Made by a program: the position numbers and the translations under genes. Source: DATLYB01 sp964502525 (GTDB lineage Bacteria > Bacteroidota > Bacteroidia > Chitinophagales > CAIOSU01). Taken from it: DNA of 27,636 bases. The notes under the pieces were generated by a model. The model saw nothing but the letters and a program-made list of their open reading frames with translations. It had not been told where the DNA came from and made no database searches. Positions 1 through 7,692 of this stretch are shown in pieces. Within the stretch, counting starts at the first letter, position 1. Each line of letters begins with the position of its first letter. The DNA is taken from the NCBI GenBank assembly GCA_964502525.1, contig CAZCXH010000052.1, forward strand, positions 1-27,636. The letters run 5' to 3'.

Positions 1-16
1 GTGGTGTGAGAGGACT

Positions 17-42
17 GGTGACGGGCGGACACGTCCGTCACC
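17..42. repeat. GC-rich inverted repeat at window edge
   Basis: The arms GGTGACGG (17-24) and CCGTCACC (35-42) are perfect complements around a 10-nt centre that contains the palindrome GGACACGTCC. It lies just downstream of the minus-strand toxin gene and could act as a processing or termination hairpin, but no T-run follows on the minus strand. Confidence 0.5.
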
Positions 43-84
43 TTCCTACTCGATTTGGCGAAATATCCTTGCTCTCTCCAAGTC

Positions 85-116
85 GTCAAGCAGTCCGGTT
101 GTCAAGCAGTCCGTTG
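85..116. repeat. 16-bp tandem duplication at toxin 3' end
   Basis: The 13-nt word GTCAAGCAGTCCG occurs at 85-97 and again at 101-113, giving a 16-bp period. The duplication covers the last codons and the stop of the minus-strand toxin gene, so it sets the sequence of that protein's C-terminus. Replication slippage is the simplest explanation. Confidence 0.7.
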
Positions 117-364
117 TTAGACAGTACAAACGTTCGCGGATATTTCTTGTAATAAAGATGATACGGAAAGCGCGCCATCTGAATTTTTCGCGCAGCTCCG
201 CTATAAATTTGGTAGCTTACACGCTCATCGCTGATTTTATCAACTGCCAGCGCAATTTCATTTCTAAACTCCCATCCCAGACCCGCCCGCTCGTTTTCAT
301 ACCATGCAAAAGCCAGTTCCAAATCGCTGTACGCCTGCTGCGTAAAAACGATTTCATACTTCAT
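86..364 (-). CDS. RelE/ParE-family toxin
   Basis: This 92-residue protein has the layout of RelE/ParE toxins. It has an N-terminal beta strand (YEIVFTQQA), a helical region with DLELAFAWYENERAGLGWEF, and a later strand with RKIQMARFPYHLYYKK. Family members act as ribosome-dependent mRNA interferases or gyrase inhibitors, and the sequence alone does not say which. The start codon overlaps the end of the upstream antitoxin gene by 11 bp, as is usual in such operons. The last ~18 residues (after YYKK) do not look like the usual final strand of the family. They are encoded partly by a 16-bp tandem duplication, so the C-terminus may have been altered by slippage and the toxin may be weakened. The family call is firm; activity is unknown. 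Confidence 0.82.
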   Translation of the reverse strand: MKYEIVFTQQAYSDLELAFAWYENERAGLGWEFRNEIALAVDKISDERVSYQIYSGAARKIQMARFPYHLYYKKYPRTFVLSNNGLLDNRTA

Positions 365-572
365 CCTTCCACTTCTTTTTGATTTCTTTCCAGCTTATCA
401 CATTTTGCGGGTTGCGCTCATAATCGGCAAAGCGCTCTTTCACTTCCTGCTTGTGCCACTCCAGCTCGTTTTGGTCTAAGTTTAAAATACGGGCGATTGC
501 CCATAATGCCTTCTCGTCATCCGTTTTGTCAATCCTTGCTTTTATTGCCCGTTTTTTCAATTTCAAATCCAT
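354..572 (-). CDS. Addiction-module antitoxin (Unstab_antitox-like)
   Basis: This 72-residue, highly charged, mostly helical protein lies directly upstream of the RelE/ParE-type toxin and overlaps its start by 11 bp. Its C-terminal half (ERFADYERNPQNVISWKEI) fits the short 'putative addiction module component' antitoxins, which carry an R-x-x-x-Y-x-x-NP...W-E/K-E-hydrophobic pattern near the C-terminus that contacts the toxin. In such pairs the antitoxin neutralises the toxin and often represses the operon. No separate DNA-binding domain can be recognised here. The ATG at 572 is the only sensible start. The assignment rests on both sequence pattern and context. Confidence 0.8.
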   Translation of the reverse strand: MDLKLKKRAIKARIDKTDDEKALWAIARILNLDQNELEWHKQEVKERFADYERNPQNVISWKEIKKKWKDEV

Positions 573-608
573 AAACGAAGTGTTTTAAGTAAAGCTAATT
601 CATTTACG

Positions 609-646
609 AAAAACCAAAAGCGCCCTCCGGTTTTAGCGAAGGGCGC
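609..646 (-). terminator. Rho-independent terminator, minus strand
   Basis: On the minus strand GCGCCCT (646-640) pairs perfectly with AGGGCGC (626-620). Three further inner pairs are possible, and the T-rich tract CTTTTGGTTTTT follows. No intact gene lies immediately upstream on that strand. The nearest candidate is the WD40-type gene remnant at 833-1030, so this may be its orphaned terminator. Confidence 0.75.
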
Positions 647-832
647 CTGTCTCTGCCGCAAGAATAGAGGCGCGGCTTTGCGCTTTATGCCTTCTTGCAG
701 CTCGTTGCCAACGCATGAAGATGCAATCTTGCCTCATTTTTTCCACGAGATGCAATCTCGCGGTAGAGCGGGGGTACGACAAATTCAAGTAGGCAAGATT
801 TGACAACTTATTAAAAGTTGTCAAATCTGCTT
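647..832. repeat. Intergenic stretch with several palindromes (repeat-like)
   Basis: This non-coding stretch holds two related short palindromes, AAGATGCAATCTT (about 717-729) and CGAGATGCAATCTCG (about 747-761). It also holds a perfect 14-nt inverted repeat, AGATTTGACAACTT (796-809) with AAGTTGTCAAATCT (815-828), around a 5-nt loop. The minus-strand frame across it has no recognisable protein signature. Palindrome clusters of this kind are typical of dispersed REP-like elements, which is an inference here because other copies in the genome cannot be seen. Confidence 0.5.
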
Positions 833-1030
833 TCATGGAATCCGTTTGCCTTTCATCACTTTTTCCCATAGCCCCGGCACCCAATACTTGTCCTTTAAGG
901 AGGCAAATTCATCCGCATAATATCCACTGGCAAGAACGTCCATTGCCTCCGGACTGGCGTCAAAGAACCCTTCGGGATGAAGGTGCACCCAGTCTGCGGA
1001 GTCAACCTGCACCAGCGCGCACAGTGTGTT
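833..1030 (-). pseudogene. 3' remnant of a WD40/caspase-type protein gene
   Basis: The minus-strand frame from 1030 down to a TGA at 835-833 reads 65 codons containing SADWVHLHPEGFFDASPEAM and then LKDKYWVPGLWEKVMKGKRIP. To my knowledge this matches the C-terminal segment of Bacteroidota WD40-repeat/caspase-like proteins, which have a W-V-x-L-x-P-x-G-x-FDASPEAM block followed by LKDRYW.PGLW. Immediately upstream the frame is closed by TAA (1033-1031) and no start codon fits, so the body of the gene is gone. The intact relatives are large proteins of several hundred to over a thousand residues. A terminator about 190 bp downstream on the same strand may be a relic of the same transcription unit. 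The similarity is by eye, not by search. Confidence 0.65.
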
Positions 1031-1169
1031 TTAGCTTGATTTTTCACTAACAGTAAACGCGGAAATCGTCAGCATAAGAACACAGACTCCTATTCATTGA
1101 CAAAGGCAGAGGGTTTTCATTTGCGTTAAGTTTAATGGACAACCTGACTCTATCGGACATCATTCATGG

Positions 1170-1201
1170 TTTGGTTATATGTTCTTAAATCGGTTACTTT
1201 G
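1170..1201 (+). promoter_or_regulatory. Bacteroidota-type promoter for acpP-fabF
   Basis: TTTG at 1170-1173 is followed after 20 nt by TTACTTTG at 1194-1201. This fits the Bacteroidota -33/-7 pair (TTTG, about 19-21 nt, TAnnTTTG) with one mismatch. It lies 32 nt before the acpP ATG. Confidence 0.6.
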
Positions 1202-1233
1202 CACCTGCATTTCAAAACCAAAAGCGAGAAACT

Positions 1234-1470
1234 ATGTCAGATATATCAGCAAGAGTGAAGAAAATAATCGTTGATAAGCTGGGAGTGGAAGAGAGCGCTG
1301 TGACCAATGAAGCCAGCTTCACCAACGACTTGGGCGCTGACTCATTGGATACCGTTGAACTTATCATGGAGTTCGAGAAGGAGTTCAACATATCCATACC
1401 TGACGAACAGGCTGAAACTATCTCCACCGTAGGGCAGGCAATAGCCTACCTCGAGCAACACGCAAAGTAA
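1234..1470 (+). CDS. acpP: Acyl carrier protein
   Basis: This 78-residue acidic protein is of the standard length for bacterial ACP. It has the phosphopantetheine attachment motif GADSLD with Ser37. The flanking segments (VKKIIVDKLGV at the N-terminus, EKEFNISIPDEQAETISTV after the motif) are those of the four-helix ACP fold. It carries growing acyl chains as thioesters on the 4'-phosphopantetheine arm during type II fatty acid synthesis in the cytoplasm. fabF follows 16 bp downstream on the same strand, so the two are almost certainly co-transcribed, as in many bacteria. Confidence 0.97.
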   Translation: MSDISARVKKIIVDKLGVEESAVTNEASFTNDLGADSLDTVELIMEFEKEFNISIPDEQAETISTVGQAIAYLEQHAK

Positions 1471-1486
1471 CCTTAACCCTTACGAC

Positions 1487-2740
1487 ATGCCTTTTCCAAG
1501 AGTCGTTGTGACCGGCTTGGGGGCTGTGACGCCTTTAGGAAACAGCGTCAATGATTTTTGGAGCGGGCTTCTATCGGGCAAAAACGGAGCCGCACCTATT
1601 ACCCAGTTTGATGCCTCCAGATTCAAAACCCGCTTCGCCTGCGAGGTGAAGGAGTTCGACCCCTCTTACTTTCTGGATAAAAAGGAAATCAGGAAGCTTG
1701 ACCGTTTTGTGCATTTTGCGCTTGCAGCGGCTGATGAAGCCATCAAAGACGCTGAGTTTGATCTTGAAAAGATTGACAAAGACCGCATAGGAGTGATTTG
1801 GGGTTCTGGAATCGGGGGCATCAAGACGTTTGATACCGAGATGGAAGGCTTTTTCACAGGAAACCGGGAGCCGCGTTTCAATCCATTCTTCATTCCTAAA
1901 ATGATCGTTGATATCGCAGCCGGACACATCTCCATCAGGTATGGTTTTCGCGGGGTGAATTTTGCCACCGTTTCAGCCTGCGCCTCATCCACCCACGCCA
2001 TTATTGATGCGTTCAATTATATCCGGCTTGGCAAAGCGAAAGTAATCGTGACGGGCGGTTCGGAAGCTGCGGTTTGCGAGTCAGGCATTGGCGGCTTTTC
2101 TGCGATGAAAGCCCTTTCGCAGAGAAATGATGATCCCGCGACAGCATCGCGCCCGTTTGATCAGGACAGAGATGGCTTTGTTTTGGGCGAAGGAGCGGGG
2201 GCGCTGATTCTGGAAAACCTTGAACATGCCAATGCGAGGGGCGCCAAAATATATGCTGAAGTGGCGGGCGGTGGATTGACTGCCGATGCCTATCACCTTA
2301 CCGCACCGCATCCCGATGGCTTAGGCGCCATGAACGTGATGAAGCAGGCACTGGAAGACGGCAACCTGAAAGCAGAAGACATTGACTACATCAACGTTCA
2401 CGGAACCTCCACACCGCTTGGCGACATTGCGGAAACGCTCGCCATCAAGAAGGTTTTTGGCGAGCATGCTTACAAGCTGAACATCAGTTCCACCAAATCC
2501 ATGACCGGGCACCTGCTGGGTGCAGCGGGAGCTGTGGAGGCGATTGCAAGCGTTCTTGCGGTGAAAAACGATGTGGTTCCACCAACCATCAATCATTTTA
2601 CGGATGATCCCCAACTAGACAACCAATTGAATTTCACTTTCCACAAAGCGCAGCAGCGAAGCGTAAAAGCCGCATTGAGCAACACCTTCGGATTTGGCGG
2701 GCACAATGCAAGCGTGATTGTGAAAAAGCAAGCGAGCTAA
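1487..2740 (+). CDS. fabF: 3-oxoacyl-[acyl-carrier-protein] synthase II (KAS II)
   Basis: This 417-residue beta-ketoacyl-ACP synthase condenses malonyl-ACP with acyl-ACP in fatty acid elongation. The catalytic triad is visible: Cys165 in VSACASS, His305 in VHGTSTPLGD and His342 in GHLLGAAGAVEA. The C-terminal FGFGGHNAS motif is also present. The length and the N-terminal VVVTGLGAVTPLGN match FabF/KAS II rather than FabH, which has a Cys-His-Asn triad. It sits directly after acpP, its substrate carrier. The start ATG at 1487 puts the conserved RVVVTGLG five residues in, as usual. No truncation is seen. Confidence 0.97.
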   Translation: MPFPRVVVTGLGAVTPLGNSVNDFWSGLLSGKNGAAPITQFDASRFKTRFACEVKEFDPSYFLDKKEIRKLDRFVHFALAAADEAIKDAEFDLEKIDKDRIGVIWGSGIGGIKTFDTEMEGFFTGNREPRFNPFFIPKMIVDIAAGHISIRYGFRGVNFATVSACASSTHAIIDAFNYIRLGKAKVIVTGGSEAAVCESGIGGFSAMKALSQRNDDPATASRPFDQDRDGFVLGEGAGALILENLEHANARGAKIYAEVAGGGLTADAYHLTAPHPDGLGAMNVMKQALEDGNLKAEDIDYINVHGTSTPLGDIAETLAIKKVFGEHAYKLNISSTKSMTGHLLGAAGAVEAIASVLAVKNDVVPPTINHFTDDPQLDNQLNFTFHKAQQRSVKAALSNTFGFGGHNASVIVKKQAS

Positions 2741-3084
2741 TTGGGTGTGCGTTGTAAGTGAGAGGATCGTGTGCAAAACCTGTCCCTGCCCTTTCCTTGT
2801 ACCAACCAAATGGTGAAGACGGGGCGAATTTATTGCAAGTATTCGCCTGCACCACTCTTCCGATCTGCCGGCCAGTTGGGGAAAACATTGGGAAAACACA
2901 TAATCTACCGGGACGATACCTGCATTTTCAAACAATGCGGATGAAGCAAGCAAGACTCCGGTAATTCTCCGATAGAAGTTTCTGTACGGAGAAAAGAAAG
3001 CAGCAGGAAGTTCCCTCTAATTTTCCAAACAATGTTTTCCCTTTTACCTGTTAGTCATTAACTTTACCCAATTAAAAATAACCG
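2741..3084. other. Intergenic region without a recognisable gene
   Basis: This 344-nt gap lies between fabF and clpX. The short open frames in it show no family signature. The only notable features are a 12-nt match to the end of Illumina adapters (CTCTTCCGATCT, 2855-2866) and the clpX promoter near the right end. Confidence 0.5.
3035..3066 (+). promoter_or_regulatory. Candidate clpX promoter
   Basis: TTTT at 3035-3038 and TAACTTTA at 3059-3066 are separated by 20 nt. This resembles the Bacteroidota -33/-7 arrangement with a G-to-A change at the last base of the -7 box. It lies 18 nt before the clpX ATG. Confidence 0.45.
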
Positions 3085-4314
3085 ATGAGCAAAGAGAGAG
3101 GCTACAAGTGCTCGTTTTGCGGAAGGAGCAAGGAGGAAACAAATATCCTCATTGCGGGAATCGAGGGACACATCTGCGAGAACTGCATCGCGCAGGCGCA
3201 GCAGATCATGGACGAAGAGCTTTACCAGCAGAACAAAAAGTTTTTCTTCAATCTTCCCAAAACCATCAAGCCCAAGGAAATTTTCAAATTCCTTAACGAC
3301 TACGTGATCGGGCAGGAGGAAGCGAAAAAGATTCTGTCGGTTGCAGTTTACAATCACTACAAAAGACTCAACCAGCGCAACGATGATGACGTGGAAATTG
3401 AAAAATCAAACATTGTTATTGTCGGTGAAACCGGCACGGGGAAAACTTTGCTTGCGCGCTCAATTGCCCGATTTTTAAATGTGCCATTTGCAATTGTGGA
3501 TGCTACCGTTTTCACAGAAGCAGGTTACGTTGGCGAAGACGTTGAGAGTATTCTAACAAGACTGTTGCAAATCTGCAACTACGATTCCAAGATGGCGGAG
3601 AAGGGGATCGTTTATATTGACGAGATTGACAAGATTGCGCGCAAAGGAGACAATCCGTCCATCACGAGGGATGTTTCCGGTGAAGGTGTGCAACAGGCGC
3701 TGCTTAAACTGCTTGAAGGTTCTGAAGTGTTTGTTCCTCCGCAGGGCGGACGCAAACACCCTGAACAGAAGATGATTAAGATTAATACGCGCAATATCCT
3801 CTTTATTTGCGGAGGCGCATTTGACGGCATTGATAAAATCATACAGCATCGTTTGCAGACACGCGCCATTGGCTTCAGAACCGATAAGAAAGACAGGGTT
3901 CAGCACGATAACTTATTGCAATATATCAGCCCGAAAGATTTAAAGTCATTCGGTCTGATACCCGAATTGATAGGAAGGCTGCCGGTGCTGGCTTATCTGA
4001 ATCCGCTCGACAAGAAGGCCTTGCGCGCCATCCTTACTGATCCAAAGAACGCATTGGTGCGTCAATATCAGAAGCTGATGCAGTTGGAAGGCGTTGAACT
4101 TGCTTTTGATGAAGAAGCCCTTGATTACATCGTTGATATGGCTTACGAATTCAAGCTGGGCGCGCGTGGACTTCGCTCCATTTGCGAAAACATCATGACC
4201 GATGCCATGTTCGAGTTGCCTTCGCAAAAGGAAGTAAGGTCATTCACAGTGACCGCTGAATTTTGCATCGAGAAGATGAGCAGGGAGCGGGTGAACAGGC
4301 TGAAGGTGGCTTAA
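3085..4314 (+). CDS. clpX: ATP-dependent Clp protease ATP-binding subunit ClpX
   Basis: This 409-residue AAA+ unfoldase recognises, unfolds and threads substrates into the ClpP peptidase in the cytoplasm. The N-terminal zinc-binding domain has Cys9, Cys12, Cys31 and Cys34. The AAA+ module has Walker A GETGTGKT (114-121), Walker B IVYIDEID (175-182), the pore-loop GYVG (147-150) and the sensor-2 RGLR (361-364). The IGF loop that docks ClpX onto ClpP is present (Ile262-Gly263-Phe264). The length and ending are typical. In many bacteria clpP precedes clpX; here no clpP lies within the window, and clpX has its own putative promoter. Confidence 0.97.
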   Translation: MSKERGYKCSFCGRSKEETNILIAGIEGHICENCIAQAQQIMDEELYQQNKKFFFNLPKTIKPKEIFKFLNDYVIGQEEAKKILSVAVYNHYKRLNQRNDDDVEIEKSNIVIVGETGTGKTLLARSIARFLNVPFAIVDATVFTEAGYVGEDVESILTRLLQICNYDSKMAEKGIVYIDEIDKIARKGDNPSITRDVSGEGVQQALLKLLEGSEVFVPPQGGRKHPEQKMIKINTRNILFICGGAFDGIDKIIQHRLQTRAIGFRTDKKDRVQHDNLLQYISPKDLKSFGLIPELIGRLPVLAYLNPLDKKALRAILTDPKNALVRQYQKLMQLEGVELAFDEEALDYIVDMAYEFKLGARGLRSICENIMTDAMFELPSQKEVRSFTVTAEFCIEKMSRERVNRLKVA

Positions 4315-4355
4315 TCGTTTCGGCTGACGCGTTGACCCTTCTAACCACGCGATAT

Positions 4356-6353
4356 TCAGAACTCCAGAAGTTCCTTCAACTGCCTCTTGAATCTCTCCTT
4401 CGGCAGGAAATTCCATTCAAGCGATGACGCAAACGGCACCGGTGTATCAAGGCTTGCCGAACGAACAACAGGCGCATCCAGATATTCAAAACAATGCTCG
4501 CCAATCCATGCGGCTATCTCAGCACCAATGCCGCCTGTCAGCGTATCTTCATGCAGCACGATAACGCGGCCGGTTTTCTTCACGGTGGTTTCAATGGCGG
4601 CATAATCCAATGGCAGCAACGTGCGCAGGTCAAGCAGTTCGGCTGAAACTTCCGGCTGTTCTTTCAATGCGTCCTTCGCCCAATGCACGCCAAGCCCGTA
4701 GGTGATGACGGAAACGTCTTCTCCCTCGTTAATCAGTTTCGCTTTCCCAAGTTCAACAGTATAATAATCATCGGGAATTTCCCCGCTGATGCTGCGGTAT
4801 AAAAATTTATGCTCAAAGAACATCACCGGGTTGGGATCCTCAATGCTTGCAAGCAGAAGACCTTTTGCATCATGAGGCGATGACGGGTAAACCACTTTCA
4901 GTCCCGGTGTGTGAAAAAACCAGGCTTCATTCGACTGGGAATGGAAGGGTCCTGCGCCCACTCCCGCTCCGGTAGGCATCCGAACTACAACATCGGCATT
5001 CTGTCCCCACCGGTAGTGAATTTTGGCGAGGTTATTCACCACCTGTGTGAATCCGCTTGACACAAAATCGGCAAATTGCATCTCAATCACCGCCTTTATT
5101 CCGCCCACCGATAATCCAAGTCCTGCGCCCAGAATCGCTGATTCGCAAAGCGGAGTATTGCGAACGCGCTCTCGTCCGAATTCCTGCACGAAGTTTTCAG
5201 TCACCTTAAACACTCCACCATATTCTGCAATATCCTGTCCCATCAGGATAAGGTTAGGATGTTTTCGCATTGCTAATCGAAGTCCATCCGAAATGGCATC
5301 CACCAAGCGCTTTTCCGATTTTTTGGAATCGGCTGGATGAATAACAGTTTGCTGATGAGGTTTGTAAACATCAGCGAGTTCCTTTTCGGTGTCGGGCGTA
5401 ACCGATGGCTCGTCAAATGCGATTTTCAGACCCTTTTCGATTTCCGCGTCAATCGCGTTTTTGATTTCATTCTGAAGCTGTTCATTCAATATTCCTTCAT
5501 CAAATAAATACTGCTCATAATTTTTAACCGGGTCTTTCTTGCCCCACTCTTCAAAATATTCTTTGGGAACATATTTCACACCCGATGCCTCTTCATGCCC
5601 CCTCATGCGGAACGTCATGCACTCGATGAGCCATGGCTCAGGGTTCTCACGGATGTCCCTGGCGATACCGGAAATTGTATGATACACTTCAAGAATATTG
5701 TTCCCGTCAATCCTCGCGCTTTTCATGCCGTAGCCGATGGCGCGGTCAACCAATTTTTCGCAGTTGTATTGCTCGCTCGATGGTGTTGAAAGGCCGTAGC
5801 CGTTGTTCTCGATAATGAAAATCACAGGGAGCTTCCATACAGAAGCCACATTAAGAGCTTCATGAAAATCTCCTTCGCTGGTACCGCCTTCTCCGGTGAA
5901 CGCCACAGAAATCTTCTTTTCATTCCTTAATTTATGGGCAAGCGCAATCCCGTTCGCCACGCACAGTTGGGGACCGAGATGCGAGATCATCCCCACGATG
6001 TGATATTCATTCGTGCCAAAATGGAAGGAGCGCTCGCGCCCTTGTGAAAAACCTCTTTTCTTTCCCTGCCATTGCATGAACAATCTTTCCAATGGCATAT
6101 TGCGCGAGGTGAACACTCCAAGATTTCTATGCAGCGGAAGAACATACTCATTTTCGTGCAGCGCCTGCGTAATACCTACGGAAATTGCCTCCTGTCCGAT
6201 TCCCGAAAACCATTTGCTCACTTTCCCCTGCCGCAACAACAGCAGCATTTTTTCTTCTATCCTGCGGGGGAGAAGGATGGCTTTGTACAGCCCGAGAAGT
6301 TTTTCGTTGGAATGGGATTGGCGGTTGAAGCTGATAGGGAGAGCGGCAATCAT
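4356..6353 (-). CDS. Fused alpha/beta E1 component of a 2-oxoacid dehydrogenase
   Basis: This 665-residue protein fuses the two subunits of the thiamine-diphosphate E1 decarboxylase. Residues ~15-320 are the alpha part, with the ThDP motif GEGGTSEGD...ENN (154-184) and RGHEE (251-255). Residues ~345-665 are the beta part, with DIAEYGGVFKVT, GAGVGAGPFHSQS (463-473, including the conserved HSQS His471) and HTPGLKVVYPSSP. E1 oxidatively decarboxylates a 2-oxoacid and passes the acyl group to E2 lipoate. The tandem fusion is seen in Bacteroidota and is usually annotated as branched-chain 2-oxoacid or pyruvate-type E1; the substrate cannot be read from the sequence. No E2 or E3 gene is adjacent. 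The gene converges with clpX, leaving a 41-nt gap. Confidence 0.92.
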   Translation of the reverse strand: MIAALPISFNRQSHSNEKLLGLYKAILLPRRIEEKMLLLLRQGKVSKWFSGIGQEAISVGITQALHENEYVLPLHRNLGVFTSRNMPLERLFMQWQGKKRGFSQGRERSFHFGTNEYHIVGMISHLGPQLCVANGIALAHKLRNEKKISVAFTGEGGTSEGDFHEALNVASVWKLPVIFIIENNGYGLSTPSSEQYNCEKLVDRAIGYGMKSARIDGNNILEVYHTISGIARDIRENPEPWLIECMTFRMRGHEEASGVKYVPKEYFEEWGKKDPVKNYEQYLFDEGILNEQLQNEIKNAIDAEIEKGLKIAFDEPSVTPDTEKELADVYKPHQQTVIHPADSKKSEKRLVDAISDGLRLAMRKHPNLILMGQDIAEYGGVFKVTENFVQEFGRERVRNTPLCESAILGAGLGLSVGGIKAVIEMQFADFVSSGFTQVVNNLAKIHYRWGQNADVVVRMPTGAGVGAGPFHSQSNEAWFFHTPGLKVVYPSSPHDAKGLLLASIEDPNPVMFFEHKFLYRSISGEIPDDYYTVELGKAKLINEGEDVSVITYGLGVHWAKDALKEQPEVSAELLDLRTLLPLDYAAIETTVKKTGRVIVLHEDTLTGGIGAEIAAWIGEHCFEYLDAPVVRSASLDTPVPFASSLEWNFLPKERFKRQLKELLEF

Positions 6354-6439
6354 AATTGGGTTAAAAGATGATGAAGACGCGCGATAAAATTACCGAAACT
6401 TTCAAGGCTTGCTCCTGCAAGCATCGTTTACAAACCAAC

Positions 6440-7393
6440 CTATTTTTGTTCTTTTAGAAACCACTGCACAAACTTTTGGATGCCTTCCTCCATGTTTGTT
6501 TCCGGGTTGTAATTGAACAACCTTTTCGCTTTTGAGGTATCAGCGCAAGTCAACGGCACATCTCCCGGTTGGTCAGGAAGCCATTTGATTCTCGCTTTTT
6601 TGTTCAGATTATTTTCTATCAATGAAACCAGGTAACGCAGCTCAACGGTTTTCGAATTGCCGAGATTGATGATTTCAAAATCAAAATTCCTGTTGATGAG
6701 GCTGAGTATCCCGCTTGTTATGTCATCAACGTACGTGTAGTCGCGTTTGGAAGTGCCGTTGCCGTATAACTTTATTGCCTCGCCACGGAAAATGGCTCTT
6801 GTGAAATAATGGATCGCCATATCGGGCCTTTGCCGGGGTCCATAGACGGTAAAGAAACGAAGGCAGGCAACAGGAAACTGATAGAGCGCATGATATGCAT
6901 GGCAATACAATTCCCCTGCTTTCTTGCTGGCGGCATAAGGAGAAACCGGGAAGTCGGTTTTGTCCTCTTCCGAAAACGGAACTTTCGCGGAGTCGCCATA
7001 GATGGATGAAGATGATGTATAAATAAGCCCGCCTGGAGGATATTTCCTCAAACATTCAAGCAGGTTGATGGTTCCACCGATATTGATTTCTTCATACAGT
7101 CTCGGGTTTTCGATGGAAGACCTTACCCCCGCACGGGCAGCAAGGTGCAGCACCCAATCGAAATCGTGTTTTCTGAAAATTTTTTTCAAACCACCTGCAT
7201 TTCTTACGTCTTCCTTATACAGCCGGTAGTTGGGGTGCTTTAAATGGGCTGCGATGTTTTTCTTTTTGATTTTTGCGGCATACAGATCGTCAAAATTGTC
7301 AATGCACACCACCCGGCAGCCTTTTTCCAAAAGGCGATCAACAATGTGTGAACCGATGAAGCCTGCACCGCCAGTGACCAAGATGGTTTTCAT
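6440..7393 (-). CDS. NAD-dependent epimerase, UDP-glucuronate 4-epimerase-like
   Basis: This 317-residue extended short-chain dehydrogenase starts at the ATG at 7393 (MKTILVTGGAGFIGSH). An upstream in-frame ATG at 7417 would add eight residues ahead of the first beta strand and is less likely. It has the NAD-binding TGGAGFIG (7-14) and the catalytic SSSS-x-YG block with Tyr153/Lys157 in SPYAASKK. The family hallmarks LAARAGVRSSIENP and LRFFTVYGPRQRPDMA follow. This pattern is close to UDP-glucuronate 4-epimerases, which make UDP-galacturonate for surface polysaccharide, though other UDP-sugar epimerases share much of it. The E1 gene follows 86 nt downstream on the same strand with no obvious functional link. 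The exact sugar is uncertain. Confidence 0.88.
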   Translation of the reverse strand: MKTILVTGGAGFIGSHIVDRLLEKGCRVVCIDNFDDLYAAKIKKKNIAAHLKHPNYRLYKEDVRNAGGLKKIFRKHDFDWVLHLAARAGVRSSIENPRLYEEINIGGTINLLECLRKYPPGGLIYTSSSSIYGDSAKVPFSEEDKTDFPVSPYAASKKAGELYCHAYHALYQFPVACLRFFTVYGPRQRPDMAIHYFTRAIFRGEAIKLYGNGTSKRDYTYVDDITSGILSLINRNFDFEIINLGNSKTVELRYLVSLIENNLNKKARIKWLPDQPGDVPLTCADTSKAKRLFNYNPETNMEEGIQKFVQWFLKEQK

Positions 7394-7640
7394 AATAAGA
7401 GTGCTAAAATATCTCATTTAAACTGTTCGCAGTTCATTGAACGCAGGCGGGCTTCAGTATAAATTCTTGCTTATTCTACGCTTTTAAGACAAAATCTCGT
7501 TGATCAAAAAAGAAGCTTTGGTTAGTTCCTGTATTGTCTTTTTCAGGAAGAGGGGAATACTGAAATTGCTTTCCTCTTATTTTTTCTGCTTACGTGTCCT
7601 TTCGATATACACCAAGTTATCACGCCCATTCCATTTATTT

Positions 7641-7649
7641 TATAATTTG
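7641..7649 (+). promoter_or_regulatory. Candidate -7 box for the SDR gene
   Basis: TATAATTTG at 7641-7649 resembles the Bacteroidota -7 element, with one extra spacer base, and lies 43 nt before the ATG. No clear -33 TTTG is visible. The rest of the 7418-7692 gap is AT-rich and shows no gene. Confidence 0.3.
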
Positions 7650-7692
7650 CCGAACCTTCAACATTTTCGATATTCGCTGAAATTCTATTCGC

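Noticed and set aside
633..884. 83-codon minus-strand frame near the left end
   Set aside because: It runs through palindromic repeat sequence and overlaps, in another frame, the recognisable WD40-type remnant. It has no family features.
2615..2953. Open frames on both strands in the fabF-clpX gap
   Set aside because: They partly overlap the fabF 3' end, have no recognisable motif and lack a start context.
4315..4355. Terminator between the convergent clpX and E1 genes
   Set aside because: No stable hairpin with a T-run can be found in the 41-nt gap on either strand.
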